In this document: piece after piece, positions 26,692 through 34,896 of the stretch
How the letters are laid out: each line of letters opens with the position of its first letter
How positions within the stretch are numbered: the first letter of the stretch is position 1
From: JBMNGW01 sp050950025
GTDB lineage: Bacteria; Spirochaetota; Spirochaetia; Sphaerochaetales; Sphaerochaetaceae
NCBI GenBank assembly: GCA_050950025.1
Contig: JBMNGW010000012.1
Coordinates: 7,592 to 71,591 of the forward strand
Direction of reading: 5' to 3'
DNA: 64,000 nt
The notes under the pieces: generated by a model
Database searches by the model: none
Seen by the model: the letters and a program-made list of their open reading frames with translations, nothing else
Told to the model about the DNA's origin: nothing
Made by a program: the position numbers and the translations under genes

Positions 26692-27363
26692 ATGGCTCAG
26701 AACACGATAAAAGCACTGTTGTTTGATTTGGATGGAACCTTAGTCGATACTTCTGCCGATATTGCTTCAGCTTTGAATGCAGCTATCGTGCAGGCTCAAG
26801 GAGAAACGTTGGATATTAAGCAAAGTTTAGCCCTTGTCGGTCATGGGCTGGCCAACGCTCTTAAAAAAGGGCTCGATCAGCAAAACATCGTCACCGACGA
26901 TTCTGAATTTGAGAAGCTGCTTACTACCTTAGTGCAAACCTACAGAGCTAATCCGGTGGCCAACAGCCACCCGTATGAAGGAATTCAGCAGCTGTTAGAG
27001 CAAGCACACAAAGCCGGTTTGGCCTTGGGCCTGTTATCCAATAAGGAGGATGAACTGGTTCAGCTTATCAGCAACCACTTTTTTGCCCATATCCCATTTT
27101 TGATGGTTCGCGGCTCAAGTCCCGCCTGGCCCAAAAAACCCGATAAACAATCCCCTTTGGAGTTTGCCCGCCGGGCAGGGTGTCAAGCAAAACACGTCGT
27201 TCTAATAGGAGATTCGGATGTTGATTACAAAACTGCCCAAAGTGCCGGCATGCAGTGTGCTTTGGTGAGTTGGGGCTTTAGAAGCAAAGCTCAGCTAAAG
27301 GCAACTGGATGCCCGGCTGTCTATGATAGTGTTGAAGAATTGACTAAAGGGGTATGCGGATGA
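26692..27363 (+). CDS. gph: HAD hydrolase, phosphoglycolate phosphatase type
   Basis: A 223-residue haloacid dehalogenase-fold phosphatase. Motif I is LLFDLDGTLVDTSADI with the nucleophile aspartate, motif II is LLSNKE, motif III has the lysine of KKPDK, and motif IV is LIGDSDVDYKTA. The sequence most resembles Gph, which removes phosphate from 2-phosphoglycolate. Members of this family can be broad, so the substrate is probable, not certain. It overlaps the phosphohexomutase gene by 4 nt (ATGA), so the two are translated together. Confidence 0.85.
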   Translation: MAQNTIKALLFDLDGTLVDTSADIASALNAAIVQAQGETLDIKQSLALVGHGLANALKKGLDQQNIVTDDSEFEKLLTTLVQTYRANPVANSHPYEGIQQLLEQAHKAGLALGLLSNKEDELVQLISNHFFAHIPFLMVRGSSPAWPKKPDKQSPLEFARRAGCQAKHVVLIGDSDVDYKTAQSAGMQCALVSWGFRSKAQLKATGCPAVYDSVEELTKGVCG

Positions 27364-29072
27364 ACCTACAAGCCAAAGAACAACAAGAGATTGAGCGCAA
27401 AGCTGCTTTATATATTGCATTTGAACAATCTCCTTCTTTTCGCCAAGAGATAATTACCGCCTTGGACGAAAATGTTTGGGATGACCTTTACGATCGGTTT
27501 TATACAACGCTGGCTTTTGGTACGGCAGGAATCAGAGGGCTGGTTGGTGGTGGTACCAATCGTATCAATCCTTTGATGATTGCCACAGTGACACAAGGGT
27601 TTGCCAATTATTTGACCTCTTTTGCAAAAAGTCCAACTGTTGTTATTGCCTTTGATTCGCGAACCAACTCTGAGGAGTTTGCTTTACAGGCCGCTCTTAC
27701 CCTGTGTGCTAACGATATAAAAGTCTATCTGTATGATCAATTGCGCCCTGTGCCGATGCTCTCTTTTGCTCTACGCCACCTTAAAGCAACAGCGGGTATT
27801 GTTATTACTGCCAGTCATAATCCCTCCCCTTATAACGGATACAAAGTCTATTGGTCGGATGGTGGGCAGGTAACAGCTCCTTTTGATGATGGAATTGTGA
27901 AAGAGGTGTTAAACGTAGAGGCAAAGGATGTGAAAACTTCAGAGCAGAGGATTATGAGAAAGACTCAGATGCTCTGTGAGGTTCCTAGCGAAGTTGATGA
28001 AGCTTATTACCAGCTTGTGATTAATAGTCTTAAGCGTAAAGAACTTCTAAGCCAATTTCCAATCAAAGTTGCTTATACTCCTTTGCATGGCAGTGGGAAC
28101 ATTCCCGTACAAGAGCTTTTTAGTCGTTTAGGAATTAATTGCTCCATCGTTGCTGAGCAAGAGGAGCCCGACGGCTCTTTTCCCACTGTCTCGATGCCCA
28201 ACCCCGAAGATCCGCAAGCTATGAGATTGGCCATCGAATTGGGTAAAAATAGGAAAGCCGACATGGTGTTGGGCACCGACCCCGATGCTGATCGACTGGG
28301 AATAGCTATCCCAACCGACCAAAACAAAGATCAGTATCAACTGCTGGGAGGCAATCACATTGCAGTACTCCTAGTCGATTATTTACTGGAAAATTGGAGA
28401 GCGGGATTATTGGATAACCGCTTGCCGTTGGTGGTAAAGTCGCTGGTGACCAGTGATTTAGTGCGCAAGATTACTGAAAGTCATAACGGTCAATGTATCG
28501 ATGTGCTTACCGGTTTTAAATATATTGCCCAAGAAATTGAAGCCATCGAAAGCTCGACAACGCATTTCTTTTTGTTTGGCTGTGAAGAGAGTTTTGGCTA
28601 TAACGCTTTAGCTGCCATTCGGGACAAAGATGCCGTTAGTTCTGCTGCTTTGGCGGTGGAAATGCAAGCCTACTGGCATAGCCAAGGCATTAGTTTACAA
28701 CACCGCTTAGAACACCTCTTTCAACAACATGGACGATATCATGAAGTGGTCCTTTCCTATGCCTATGAGGGCTCTGCAGGTAAAGAGCGAATAGACCAGA
28801 TTATGCAGCGGTTTCGCTCTTTAGGTGTTGGCGACAGTTTTGCTGATGGAACAATTGCCAAGCAGCTAGATCTCTTGAATGGGACAAAAGAGCTTCCCCC
28901 TTCCGATGTTATTGTCCTTTGTTTTGACAATAATGAGAAATTGATTATTCGCCCATCGGGCACTGAACCGAAAATTAAGTATTATCTTTTTTTCACCGCA
29001 AAAGGAATGGACGAAAGCAGTTTTGATGCTCTTGTGCAACAAAGGATAGTCCGTTACAAATCGGAGCTGTAG
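27360..29072 (+). CDS. Phosphoglucomutase/phosphomannomutase
   Basis: A 570-residue alpha-D-phosphohexomutase of the long type. The phosphoserine lies in TASHNPSPYNGYKVYW, the Mg-binding loop is DPDADRLGIA, the sugar-binding loop is GCEESFGY, and the phosphate-binding C-terminal loop is RPSGTEPKIKYY. It interconverts hexose 1- and 6-phosphates. Two starts are possible (27354 and 27360). I use 27360 because GGGG sits at normal distance from it, whereas 27354 is too close. All four family motifs are intact. Confidence 0.93.
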   Translation: MNLQAKEQQEIERKAALYIAFEQSPSFRQEIITALDENVWDDLYDRFYTTLAFGTAGIRGLVGGGTNRINPLMIATVTQGFANYLTSFAKSPTVVIAFDSRTNSEEFALQAALTLCANDIKVYLYDQLRPVPMLSFALRHLKATAGIVITASHNPSPYNGYKVYWSDGGQVTAPFDDGIVKEVLNVEAKDVKTSEQRIMRKTQMLCEVPSEVDEAYYQLVINSLKRKELLSQFPIKVAYTPLHGSGNIPVQELFSRLGINCSIVAEQEEPDGSFPTVSMPNPEDPQAMRLAIELGKNRKADMVLGTDPDADRLGIAIPTDQNKDQYQLLGGNHIAVLLVDYLLENWRAGLLDNRLPLVVKSLVTSDLVRKITESHNGQCIDVLTGFKYIAQEIEAIESSTTHFFLFGCEESFGYNALAAIRDKDAVSSAALAVEMQAYWHSQGISLQHRLEHLFQQHGRYHEVVLSYAYEGSAGKERIDQIMQRFRSLGVGDSFADGTIAKQLDLLNGTKELPPSDVIVLCFDNNEKLIIRPSGTEPKIKYYLFFTAKGMDESSFDALVQQRIVRYKSEL

Positions 29073-29083
29073 GAGGGTATCAG

Positions 29084-29860
29084 ATGGCTAATGGCTTCAT
29101 CATTCGCAGAAACAAAAAGAGTAATCTCCATCTCTTCCCTTTTGTTAATCCCAAGCAAGCAGGGCAATGGAAAGAGGAAGAGCAGCTAAACCTCTACGCT
29201 TCAACAGGTTTGGCAACCAAAGAGAAAGATGATGCTTTATTCACTGTCTATGAACAAATAGATAAAGGTGTCGATTTATGGATTCAAGAAGCCCGTTATG
29301 TTCCCCGTCTTTTACTATCGGCAGCCGTCTTTTTAGTAGTCTATTTCTTTTTCTCTTTGGCTATTCGCGATCCGGTGCCGGTTATTGATGAGTTGCTACT
29401 GGGCTTGGGAGCTGCTTTTGCCACAGGCATGCTGTTATCAAAAAGCGACAAAAAAAGTGAATTAGCGATGAGAAGGCGCTTGGCCCTTAAACAGAACGCC
29501 TCGCGCTGTGACTGGCAGTTATGTGAAAGTCTAAGCGTCATTGAAGATTATTTGGATGCTTGTGATGGTCTTGATACTCTTGAGCTGGCCAACCGCTTAG
29601 CCTTAGCTACAGATAAGCAGCTGATTAAGCTAAAAGCATGGGAAGATGAACCTTTGTTACAACAAGAGCTTGTGGCATTGCTACTACAGCACTTCCAAAT
29701 AACTGATCGCCGGTTTTATAACCGCTACACCACTGTTATTGCTTCGCGTTTAGGTGGTAAACCCAACGAGTTACTTGCCGCTCGCTTAGTTAAATGGTCC
29801 TTCAAAGGGGAAATAGATTTAAGCCTCCTTAGTTTGATGGTGGTTCTCACAACCGCCTAA
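29084..29860 (+). CDS. Hypothetical membrane protein, 258 aa
   Basis: I do not recognise the family. The N-terminal 70 residues are soluble and charged. Two membrane helices lie at about residues 75-94 (LLLSAAVFLVVYFFFSLAI) and 100-118, and a 140-residue soluble C-terminal part rich in leucine and charged residues follows. A lysine-rich linker (KSDKKSEL) comes after the second helix, suggesting the C-terminal part is cytosolic. It starts 11 nt after the phosphohexomutase gene with GGAGG upstream, so it belongs to the gph-mutase unit. Confidence 0.6.
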   Translation: MANGFIIRRNKKSNLHLFPFVNPKQAGQWKEEEQLNLYASTGLATKEKDDALFTVYEQIDKGVDLWIQEARYVPRLLLSAAVFLVVYFFFSLAIRDPVPVIDELLLGLGAAFATGMLLSKSDKKSELAMRRRLALKQNASRCDWQLCESLSVIEDYLDACDGLDTLELANRLALATDKQLIKLKAWEDEPLLQQELVALLLQHFQITDRRFYNRYTTVIASRLGGKPNELLAARLVKWSFKGEIDLSLLSLMVVLTTA

Positions 29861-29974
29861 GAGCCAAAAGCACTTATTACAGTAGATTACCTCTTTACTT
29901 TTGATGAGAATGTGAAGCAGGTTTTACGTATATAAATTTCTGGAAAAACTCCCTGTTTTATGCAAATATGGTAG

Positions 29975-30018
29975 AAGTGGCTACTTAATGCAACAAGTTT
30001 TGCATGAAGTTGCCACTT
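29975..30018 (+). other. Long symmetric hairpin in the 29861-30075 gap
   Basis: Arms AAGTGGC/GCCACTT (7 bp), ACTT/AAGT (4 bp) and ATGCAA/TTGCAT (6 bp) are separated by single mismatches and close a 6-nt loop CAAGTT. This gives 17 of 19 positions paired over 44 nt. No T tract follows, so it is not an ordinary terminator. It starts about 107 nt before the EAL gene. The rest of the gap shows nothing I can name except a weak promoter-like TTGCAT, 18 nt and TAAAAA at 30000-30029, whose -35 is the right arm of the inner stem. Confidence 0.6.
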
Positions 30019-30081
30019 TGTGCTAAAAAATGCTCCTAGTTGGAGAGTGTTAAAGAGGTCTTTTAGCAAAAAGGGATGGGG

Positions 30082-32574
30082 ATGATGGACCACAGTATTC
30101 TAATTATTAGCAACACAGACGATGATATCCTGAAATTTAGATGTGCCTTACAAACTGTTGAGATCCATTTTGCTAAGAATTTTTCCTCTGGGCTTTCTCA
30201 AATCGAAGACCACCAAAATATTGGTATTGTTGTTTTTGATTTGGATTATGCGAAAGAGCAATGGATAGCATTCATTACCACCGCAAAAGCAAAGAAGAAT
30301 TTGAGGGCCATACGATTAATTATGCTGACAAAAAAGGCCCAAGTTGAAAATGAAAATACAGCTTTAGCCTTAGGCGCCGATGATTATCTGAGGCGCCCCC
30401 TTTCTTTGATTCATATCAGAAAAGTCCTAACGATGCATATTGAAGATCTGAGGCAAACTAAAACACAGCCGACGCTAATTGGTCGCACCGTTTTATTTGA
30501 TGCAATTTTTGAAAAAGCTCCCATTGGGGTCATCCTTTATAGCATTGATAAATCGGCAAAATTACCCAACCACAGTATGATAAATCCCACTTTTGAGACT
30601 TTTATTGGGCACAGTGCTGATGAAATTAGGTCTTTGATGTGGACAGATTATACGTATAGCGAAGATGTGCAAAAAGAACTTCCCTTATTTGAAGCACTTT
30701 TGGCAGGTGAAATAGAACAATACCAAATTGAAAAACGGTTTATTCGCCAAGACGCTACCATTGTGTGGGCCCATGTGACAGTCATTGCCATTGAATTAGC
30801 TTCTGGGCAAAGAACAAACTATGTGTTTCTTATCAAAGATATCAACGATAAAAAAATGCTGGAACAAGAGCTTGTAGAACGAGAAGAATCGCAACGAAAG
30901 CTCATAAGCAGTCTTCCCGGCATGGCCTATCGAGCCCAAAATGATGAAAAATTGACTATGGTCTATATTTCTGAAGGGTGTTTCCAGCTTACCGGATTTG
31001 AAGCAGCAGAATTAATCGCTAATCCCAAGCGAAGTTACCACGATATTATTGCCAAAGAGTACCATGGAACCCCTTTTCAGGATCTCAAAACTCAGCTTGC
31101 AACCCAAAAACAATTCCGTCTTGAATACGAAATAATCACAAAATACAACAAGCGAAAGTGGGTGTTGGCATTTGGAAAAGTGGTAGATGTAAATCCCCAA
31201 GGCTTGGAATATGTTGAAGGGTTTGTCCTCGATTTTTCTCAATACAAGGCACTAGAAAACCAACTCCAATACCAAAAAAGGCATGATCTGACAACAAACT
31301 TACCCAATAGGCTTGCTCTTGAAGAGCTTCTTGAAAAAAAGTACGAAAAACAAGAAGCGGGAAAGTGTGCATTAATTAGCATCAACTTCACCTCACTTTA
31401 TTTGGCCAGTCTCCGTTTTGGCCATATCTATGTGCAACAAATTATTAAAGAAGTTGGGGAAGTCTTAACTGCCTTCATTTCTGAAGAAGTCCACGTTTAT
31501 GGTGTATTTGATAATCGCTTTATGGTGTATGTCAGTCGTTATGAAGATACCCCATTTGTTGAAGAGCTTGGTCGAAAGATTATTAATAAGGTCAATACAG
31601 TCCTTCGCTATGAGCGATTGAGTTGGGGTGTAGGCATTATTGAAGTTGATTGGCAGAATTCCGAAAGGCCTTCTGAGATTTTAAAACATGTTCTTTTGGC
31701 CAGTGAACGGGCAATCGATTTCCAAAGTAAAAAGCCCAATCTCTGTTTTTACAACAAAGCTATGAGTGATGAAGTTGATAAAGAAGCAGATTTGCTTGTT
31801 GAACTTACGCAGCTTATAGCAGGAACCAATAGGGAAGCACTCTATTTACAGTACCAGCCGATTGTCGATGTGAAAACAGACACCATTGTGGCCTTTGAAG
31901 CTTTAGCCCGGTTTGAAAGTGTCAAATATGGCAATGTCCCTCCTTTAGAGTTTATTCCCATTGCCGAAAAATATAAGCTTATCATTGGGCTCGGATGGCT
32001 CATTATTGAAAAGGCCATAATCTGGTATAAAGAACTTTGCACTGCCGGCTACGGGCAGTTGCGATTTTCAATCAATCTTTCTGCTTACCAACTCCTTGAA
32101 GAGCAATTTGTGGAAACGATACTGTCACTTTTTAAAAAACATGCTGTTTTGCCGGCAAAATGCACTCTTGAAATCACTGAAACAGGTATCAATTCAACGT
32201 TTTCGCAGATGAATTCCATTCTCAAAGAGTTACAAAAACATACCTTTAAAATTGCCATTGATGATTTTGGTATCGGTTATTCAACGTTTGCCAGAGAAAG
32301 TCAGTTGAACGTCGATTTTCTAAAAGTAGACAAACTCTTTGTTGATGCGTTATTAACCGAAAAAGCTGCCTCCTCAGTCCTACCTGATATCGTCTCCATG
32401 GCCCATAGATTAGGGCATTTAGTCATCGCTGAAGGGGTAGAGGACAAAAGGCAAAAAGCGTATTTACAAAATATAGGGTGTGATATGTACCAAGGGTACC
32501 TCTTTAGCAGACCTCTTAATCCGCAAGCAGCTCTCACACTGCTGCACGCTAACTATAAGGAAAATTATCCCTAA
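30082..32574 (+). CDS. c-di-GMP phosphodiesterase: REC-like, two PAS, degenerate GGDEF, EAL
   Basis: About 830 residues in a cytosolic signalling protein. Residues 1-125 look like a receiver domain, with the acceptor aspartate in IVVFDLDY but the conserved lysine changed (DYLRRPL). PAS domains lie at about 140-260 and 270-395. A GGDEF-like domain (400-560) reads GVFDNRF in place of GGDEF and should not make c-di-GMP. The EAL domain has FEALARF (about 605), the N of INLSAYQL, EITETG, DDFGIGYS (about 727), the K of LKVDK, AEGVED and QGYLFSRPL, so it should hydrolyse c-di-GMP. The start is uncertain among ATGs at 30076, 30082 and 30085. Confidence 0.9.
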   Translation: MMDHSILIISNTDDDILKFRCALQTVEIHFAKNFSSGLSQIEDHQNIGIVVFDLDYAKEQWIAFITTAKAKKNLRAIRLIMLTKKAQVENENTALALGADDYLRRPLSLIHIRKVLTMHIEDLRQTKTQPTLIGRTVLFDAIFEKAPIGVILYSIDKSAKLPNHSMINPTFETFIGHSADEIRSLMWTDYTYSEDVQKELPLFEALLAGEIEQYQIEKRFIRQDATIVWAHVTVIAIELASGQRTNYVFLIKDINDKKMLEQELVEREESQRKLISSLPGMAYRAQNDEKLTMVYISEGCFQLTGFEAAELIANPKRSYHDIIAKEYHGTPFQDLKTQLATQKQFRLEYEIITKYNKRKWVLAFGKVVDVNPQGLEYVEGFVLDFSQYKALENQLQYQKRHDLTTNLPNRLALEELLEKKYEKQEAGKCALISINFTSLYLASLRFGHIYVQQIIKEVGEVLTAFISEEVHVYGVFDNRFMVYVSRYEDTPFVEELGRKIINKVNTVLRYERLSWGVGIIEVDWQNSERPSEILKHVLLASERAIDFQSKKPNLCFYNKAMSDEVDKEADLLVELTQLIAGTNREALYLQYQPIVDVKTDTIVAFEALARFESVKYGNVPPLEFIPIAEKYKLIIGLGWLIIEKAIIWYKELCTAGYGQLRFSINLSAYQLLEEQFVETILSLFKKHAVLPAKCTLEITETGINSTFSQMNSILKELQKHTFKIAIDDFGIGYSTFARESQLNVDFLKVDKLFVDALLTEKAASSVLPDIVSMAHRLGHLVIAEGVEDKRQKAYLQNIGCDMYQGYLFSRPLNPQAALTLLHANYKENYP

Positions 32575-32642
32575 AACTCATTAGAGTATCTCTATATACT
32601 ACGCTTAAGAAGCAAAAATTCTCCTATTTGCCTTAGATAGGT

Positions 32643-34043
32643 ATGAAAAGCTCATATGGGTGGGCCTTAGTAGGTGTATTGGGGTTACAGCTGTTTCTCT
32701 TGGTTAATGATGAGCCTTCTTTGGTTTTAAGGCTGCTACCGGTTGTTGCTGTATTATTTGTATGTTCTTTAGGTGGCTTATTTGTTAAAAAGCCTCTCTT
32801 TTCTTTGTTGGCCGGTGCTACTCTTCTTTTGCTTCTTGGTTTTGCCAAGAGCACTTTACACTGTGGTTATGAAATAGAGAAACTAAGAATGGTAGAAGGG
32901 AAGGTAATCTACGACTCTTCTGTTAGCTCTTCGGGAAACACTACCTTAACCCTACAATTGCAAAAAGCTTACTTAGCTAATGGTGATAAAGCAAACGCTA
33001 CAGGAGAAGTGACGGTACTTTGTAAAGAGTGCCCCTTTTATGTGGCAGGGACAGTTATTGAAGCCCAAGGGACTTTTATCGATCACCAGTATTTTGTGGC
33101 AACAAAAGTGTCTCAAATACAGCCTTTGCGGTGGTATGAAAACCTGCGATCACGAGTGTTGATGTTTCTGAGGCACCGCTTTGCAGGATTTTCAGCAGAA
33201 GCGGGGTATTTAGCTAAAGCCATAGCCTTTGGCATAGTCCAAGAAAATTCGATTCTACGAAGTTTATCAGTTCAAAGCGGATCAGCCCATGTCCTTTCGT
33301 TATCAGGGATGCATGTGGGAGTGGTGGCTGCAGCTGTTGGAGTTTTAACAACTAAAGGTAAAAAACGGCTCATTGCTCCAGTATGTACTTTTGGGTATGT
33401 ACTGGTGGTGGGGTTTAAACCATCGGTGGTTCGGGCTCTCCTTTTATTGACGTTGCGCTCCTTATTTCCCACTCTTTCACTTGAAATCGTCCTTTTTATC
33501 TCCTATGTCATTCAATTATGTGTCTTTCCTTTTACTGCCACTTCTTTGGCTGCCCTTCTTTCGTATGGTTCATTATCAGTTTTGCTTTTGTTTTCCCTGC
33601 CTATAGCGCAGCAGCTAAGTCTAGTGATGCCTACTAAGCTCAGTCTTACTTTGGGAGCCTCTTTAGCAGTTGTTGGCGGAAGTGCCCCTTTATCATTGGT
33701 GGTGTTTGGCCAGTGGTATCCTGTTGGTATTGGGTTATCAGTAGGAATTGTACCTTTGGCTATGACCTTATTACTCTGTTCTTTAGCCTATGCAGTGATG
33801 CCTTTGACTTTTATACAAGCTCTGATTGAATTGCTTGCTCAATGGTATTATGGCTGTGTAAAGTGGGGTGCATTACACTCATTTGGTCAAAGCTGGAGTG
33901 ATTTTTTCCTCTTTTTAGCCTCTGTGTTGACCGCCATGGTTTTTGTTGAGTATGCTAGTCGTGCTGCAAAAGAGAAACAGAGGCGGAACTATCATGTGGG
34001 ATTTTCCCTACGATTCACCAAAAGCGATTCAACACCTTCTTGA
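32643..34043 (+). CDS. comEC: ComEC/Rec2-type DNA uptake channel protein, short form
   Basis: A 466-residue polytopic membrane protein. Two to three N-terminal helices are followed by an outside domain (about 75-170) with cysteine-containing KECPF. The competence domain follows with the diagnostic HVLSLSGMHVG and further helices. ComEC carries DNA strands across the inner membrane in natural transformation. The C-terminal metallo-beta-lactamase-like domain found in longer homologues is absent. The last 50 nt overlap rsmA. I saw no comEA or comF nearby. Confidence 0.85.
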   Translation: MKSSYGWALVGVLGLQLFLLVNDEPSLVLRLLPVVAVLFVCSLGGLFVKKPLFSLLAGATLLLLLGFAKSTLHCGYEIEKLRMVEGKVIYDSSVSSSGNTTLTLQLQKAYLANGDKANATGEVTVLCKECPFYVAGTVIEAQGTFIDHQYFVATKVSQIQPLRWYENLRSRVLMFLRHRFAGFSAEAGYLAKAIAFGIVQENSILRSLSVQSGSAHVLSLSGMHVGVVAAAVGVLTTKGKKRLIAPVCTFGYVLVVGFKPSVVRALLLLTLRSLFPTLSLEIVLFISYVIQLCVFPFTATSLAALLSYGSLSVLLLFSLPIAQQLSLVMPTKLSLTLGASLAVVGGSAPLSLVVFGQWYPVGIGLSVGIVPLAMTLLLCSLAYAVMPLTFIQALIELLAQWYYGCVKWGALHSFGQSWSDFFLFLASVLTAMVFVEYASRAAKEKQRRNYHVGFSLRFTKSDSTPS

Positions 34044-34896
34044 CCAAAGATCGTTGGCACTTAGTAAGAAATTTGGCCAAAATTTTCTCATTTCCTCATC
34101 AGCCATCGATAAAATGGTTAGTGCTTTGTCTTTAGAAGAGGGGATGAGCGTTTGGGAAGTAGGACCGGGCATTGGTGCTTTAAGCTCTGCCCTTTTAAAA
34201 AAAGGAGTCCACTTGCGTGCCTTTGAAATTGATTGGGGCTTTTGCTCTATTTTGCAAGATCTGGCCTTTGCCGATGAGCCCAACTTCACCCTTATTGCCG
34301 GTGATGTGCTTAAAACATGGGAAAAGCAGTATCAAGAAGAAGGAACACCAGAAGTTGTTTGTGGCAACCTTCCGTATAATGTGGGCACCGTATTCATTGC
34401 CCGCATTTTAGAAAAACAACTTTTATCTCCTACGATGCTCTTTACGCTCCAAAAAGAAGTAGCTGAGCGCCTAGGGGCTTCTGTGGGGACAAAGAATTGG
34501 TCAACACTCTCCATTCTTGGGCAAAGCGATTATGAAATCACTCAGCTCTTTAATCTCAAAGGAGGCTCTTTTTACCCTCCACCGAAAGTCGATTCTACTG
34601 TGCTATTGTTTACTAAACGGGAAGTCCCTTTAATCCCGCCAGTCTTACGTAACCAATTTTTGAAAGTGTGCCGGGATGTATTTGCTCAAAAGCGTAAAAC
34701 AGTGCGCAATAATCTACTTCGCGGCACAGTTGGTTCAGTTTTGGGTAAAGAGCTGACACTAAGTGCTTTGGCTCAAGCAAAGGTATCAGAATCAGAACGC
34801 TCAGAAAACTTAGGCTTTACGCAGCTACTGAACCTAACAAAGAGTGTTCAAGAGCTTTACGATCTCCATGCATCAACCCAAGAGCCGATTCGATAA
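33994..34896 (+). CDS. rsmA: 16S rRNA A1518/A1519 dimethyltransferase
   Basis: A 300-residue SAM-dependent methyltransferase that dimethylates two adenines in the 3' hairpin of 16S rRNA. KKFGQNFL is the family N-terminal signature, VWEVGPGIGALS is the SAM-binding motif I, and CGNLPYNVGT is the catalytic NLPY motif. A basic C-terminal domain follows (CRDVFAQKRKTVRNN). I place the start at 33994 (MWDFPYDS), inside the comEC end. A frame from 33943 adds residues not seen in the family. The 3' end overlaps the convergent MATE gene by 40 bp. Confidence 0.93.
   Translation: MWDFPYDSPKAIQHLLDQRSLALSKKFGQNFLISSSAIDKMVSALSLEEGMSVWEVGPGIGALSSALLKKGVHLRAFEIDWGFCSILQDLAFADEPNFTLIAGDVLKTWEKQYQEEGTPEVVCGNLPYNVGTVFIARILEKQLLSPTMLFTLQKEVAERLGASVGTKNWSTLSILGQSDYEITQLFNLKGGSFYPPPKVDSTVLLFTKREVPLIPPVLRNQFLKVCRDVFAQKRKTVRNNLLRGTVGSVLGKELTLSALAQAKVSESERSENLGFTQLLNLTKSVQELYDLHASTQEPIR

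Noticed and set aside
29861..30075. A c-di-GMP riboswitch before the EAL gene
   Set aside because: The region holds a strong hairpin but I cannot find the conserved loops of the known c-di-GMP aptamers.
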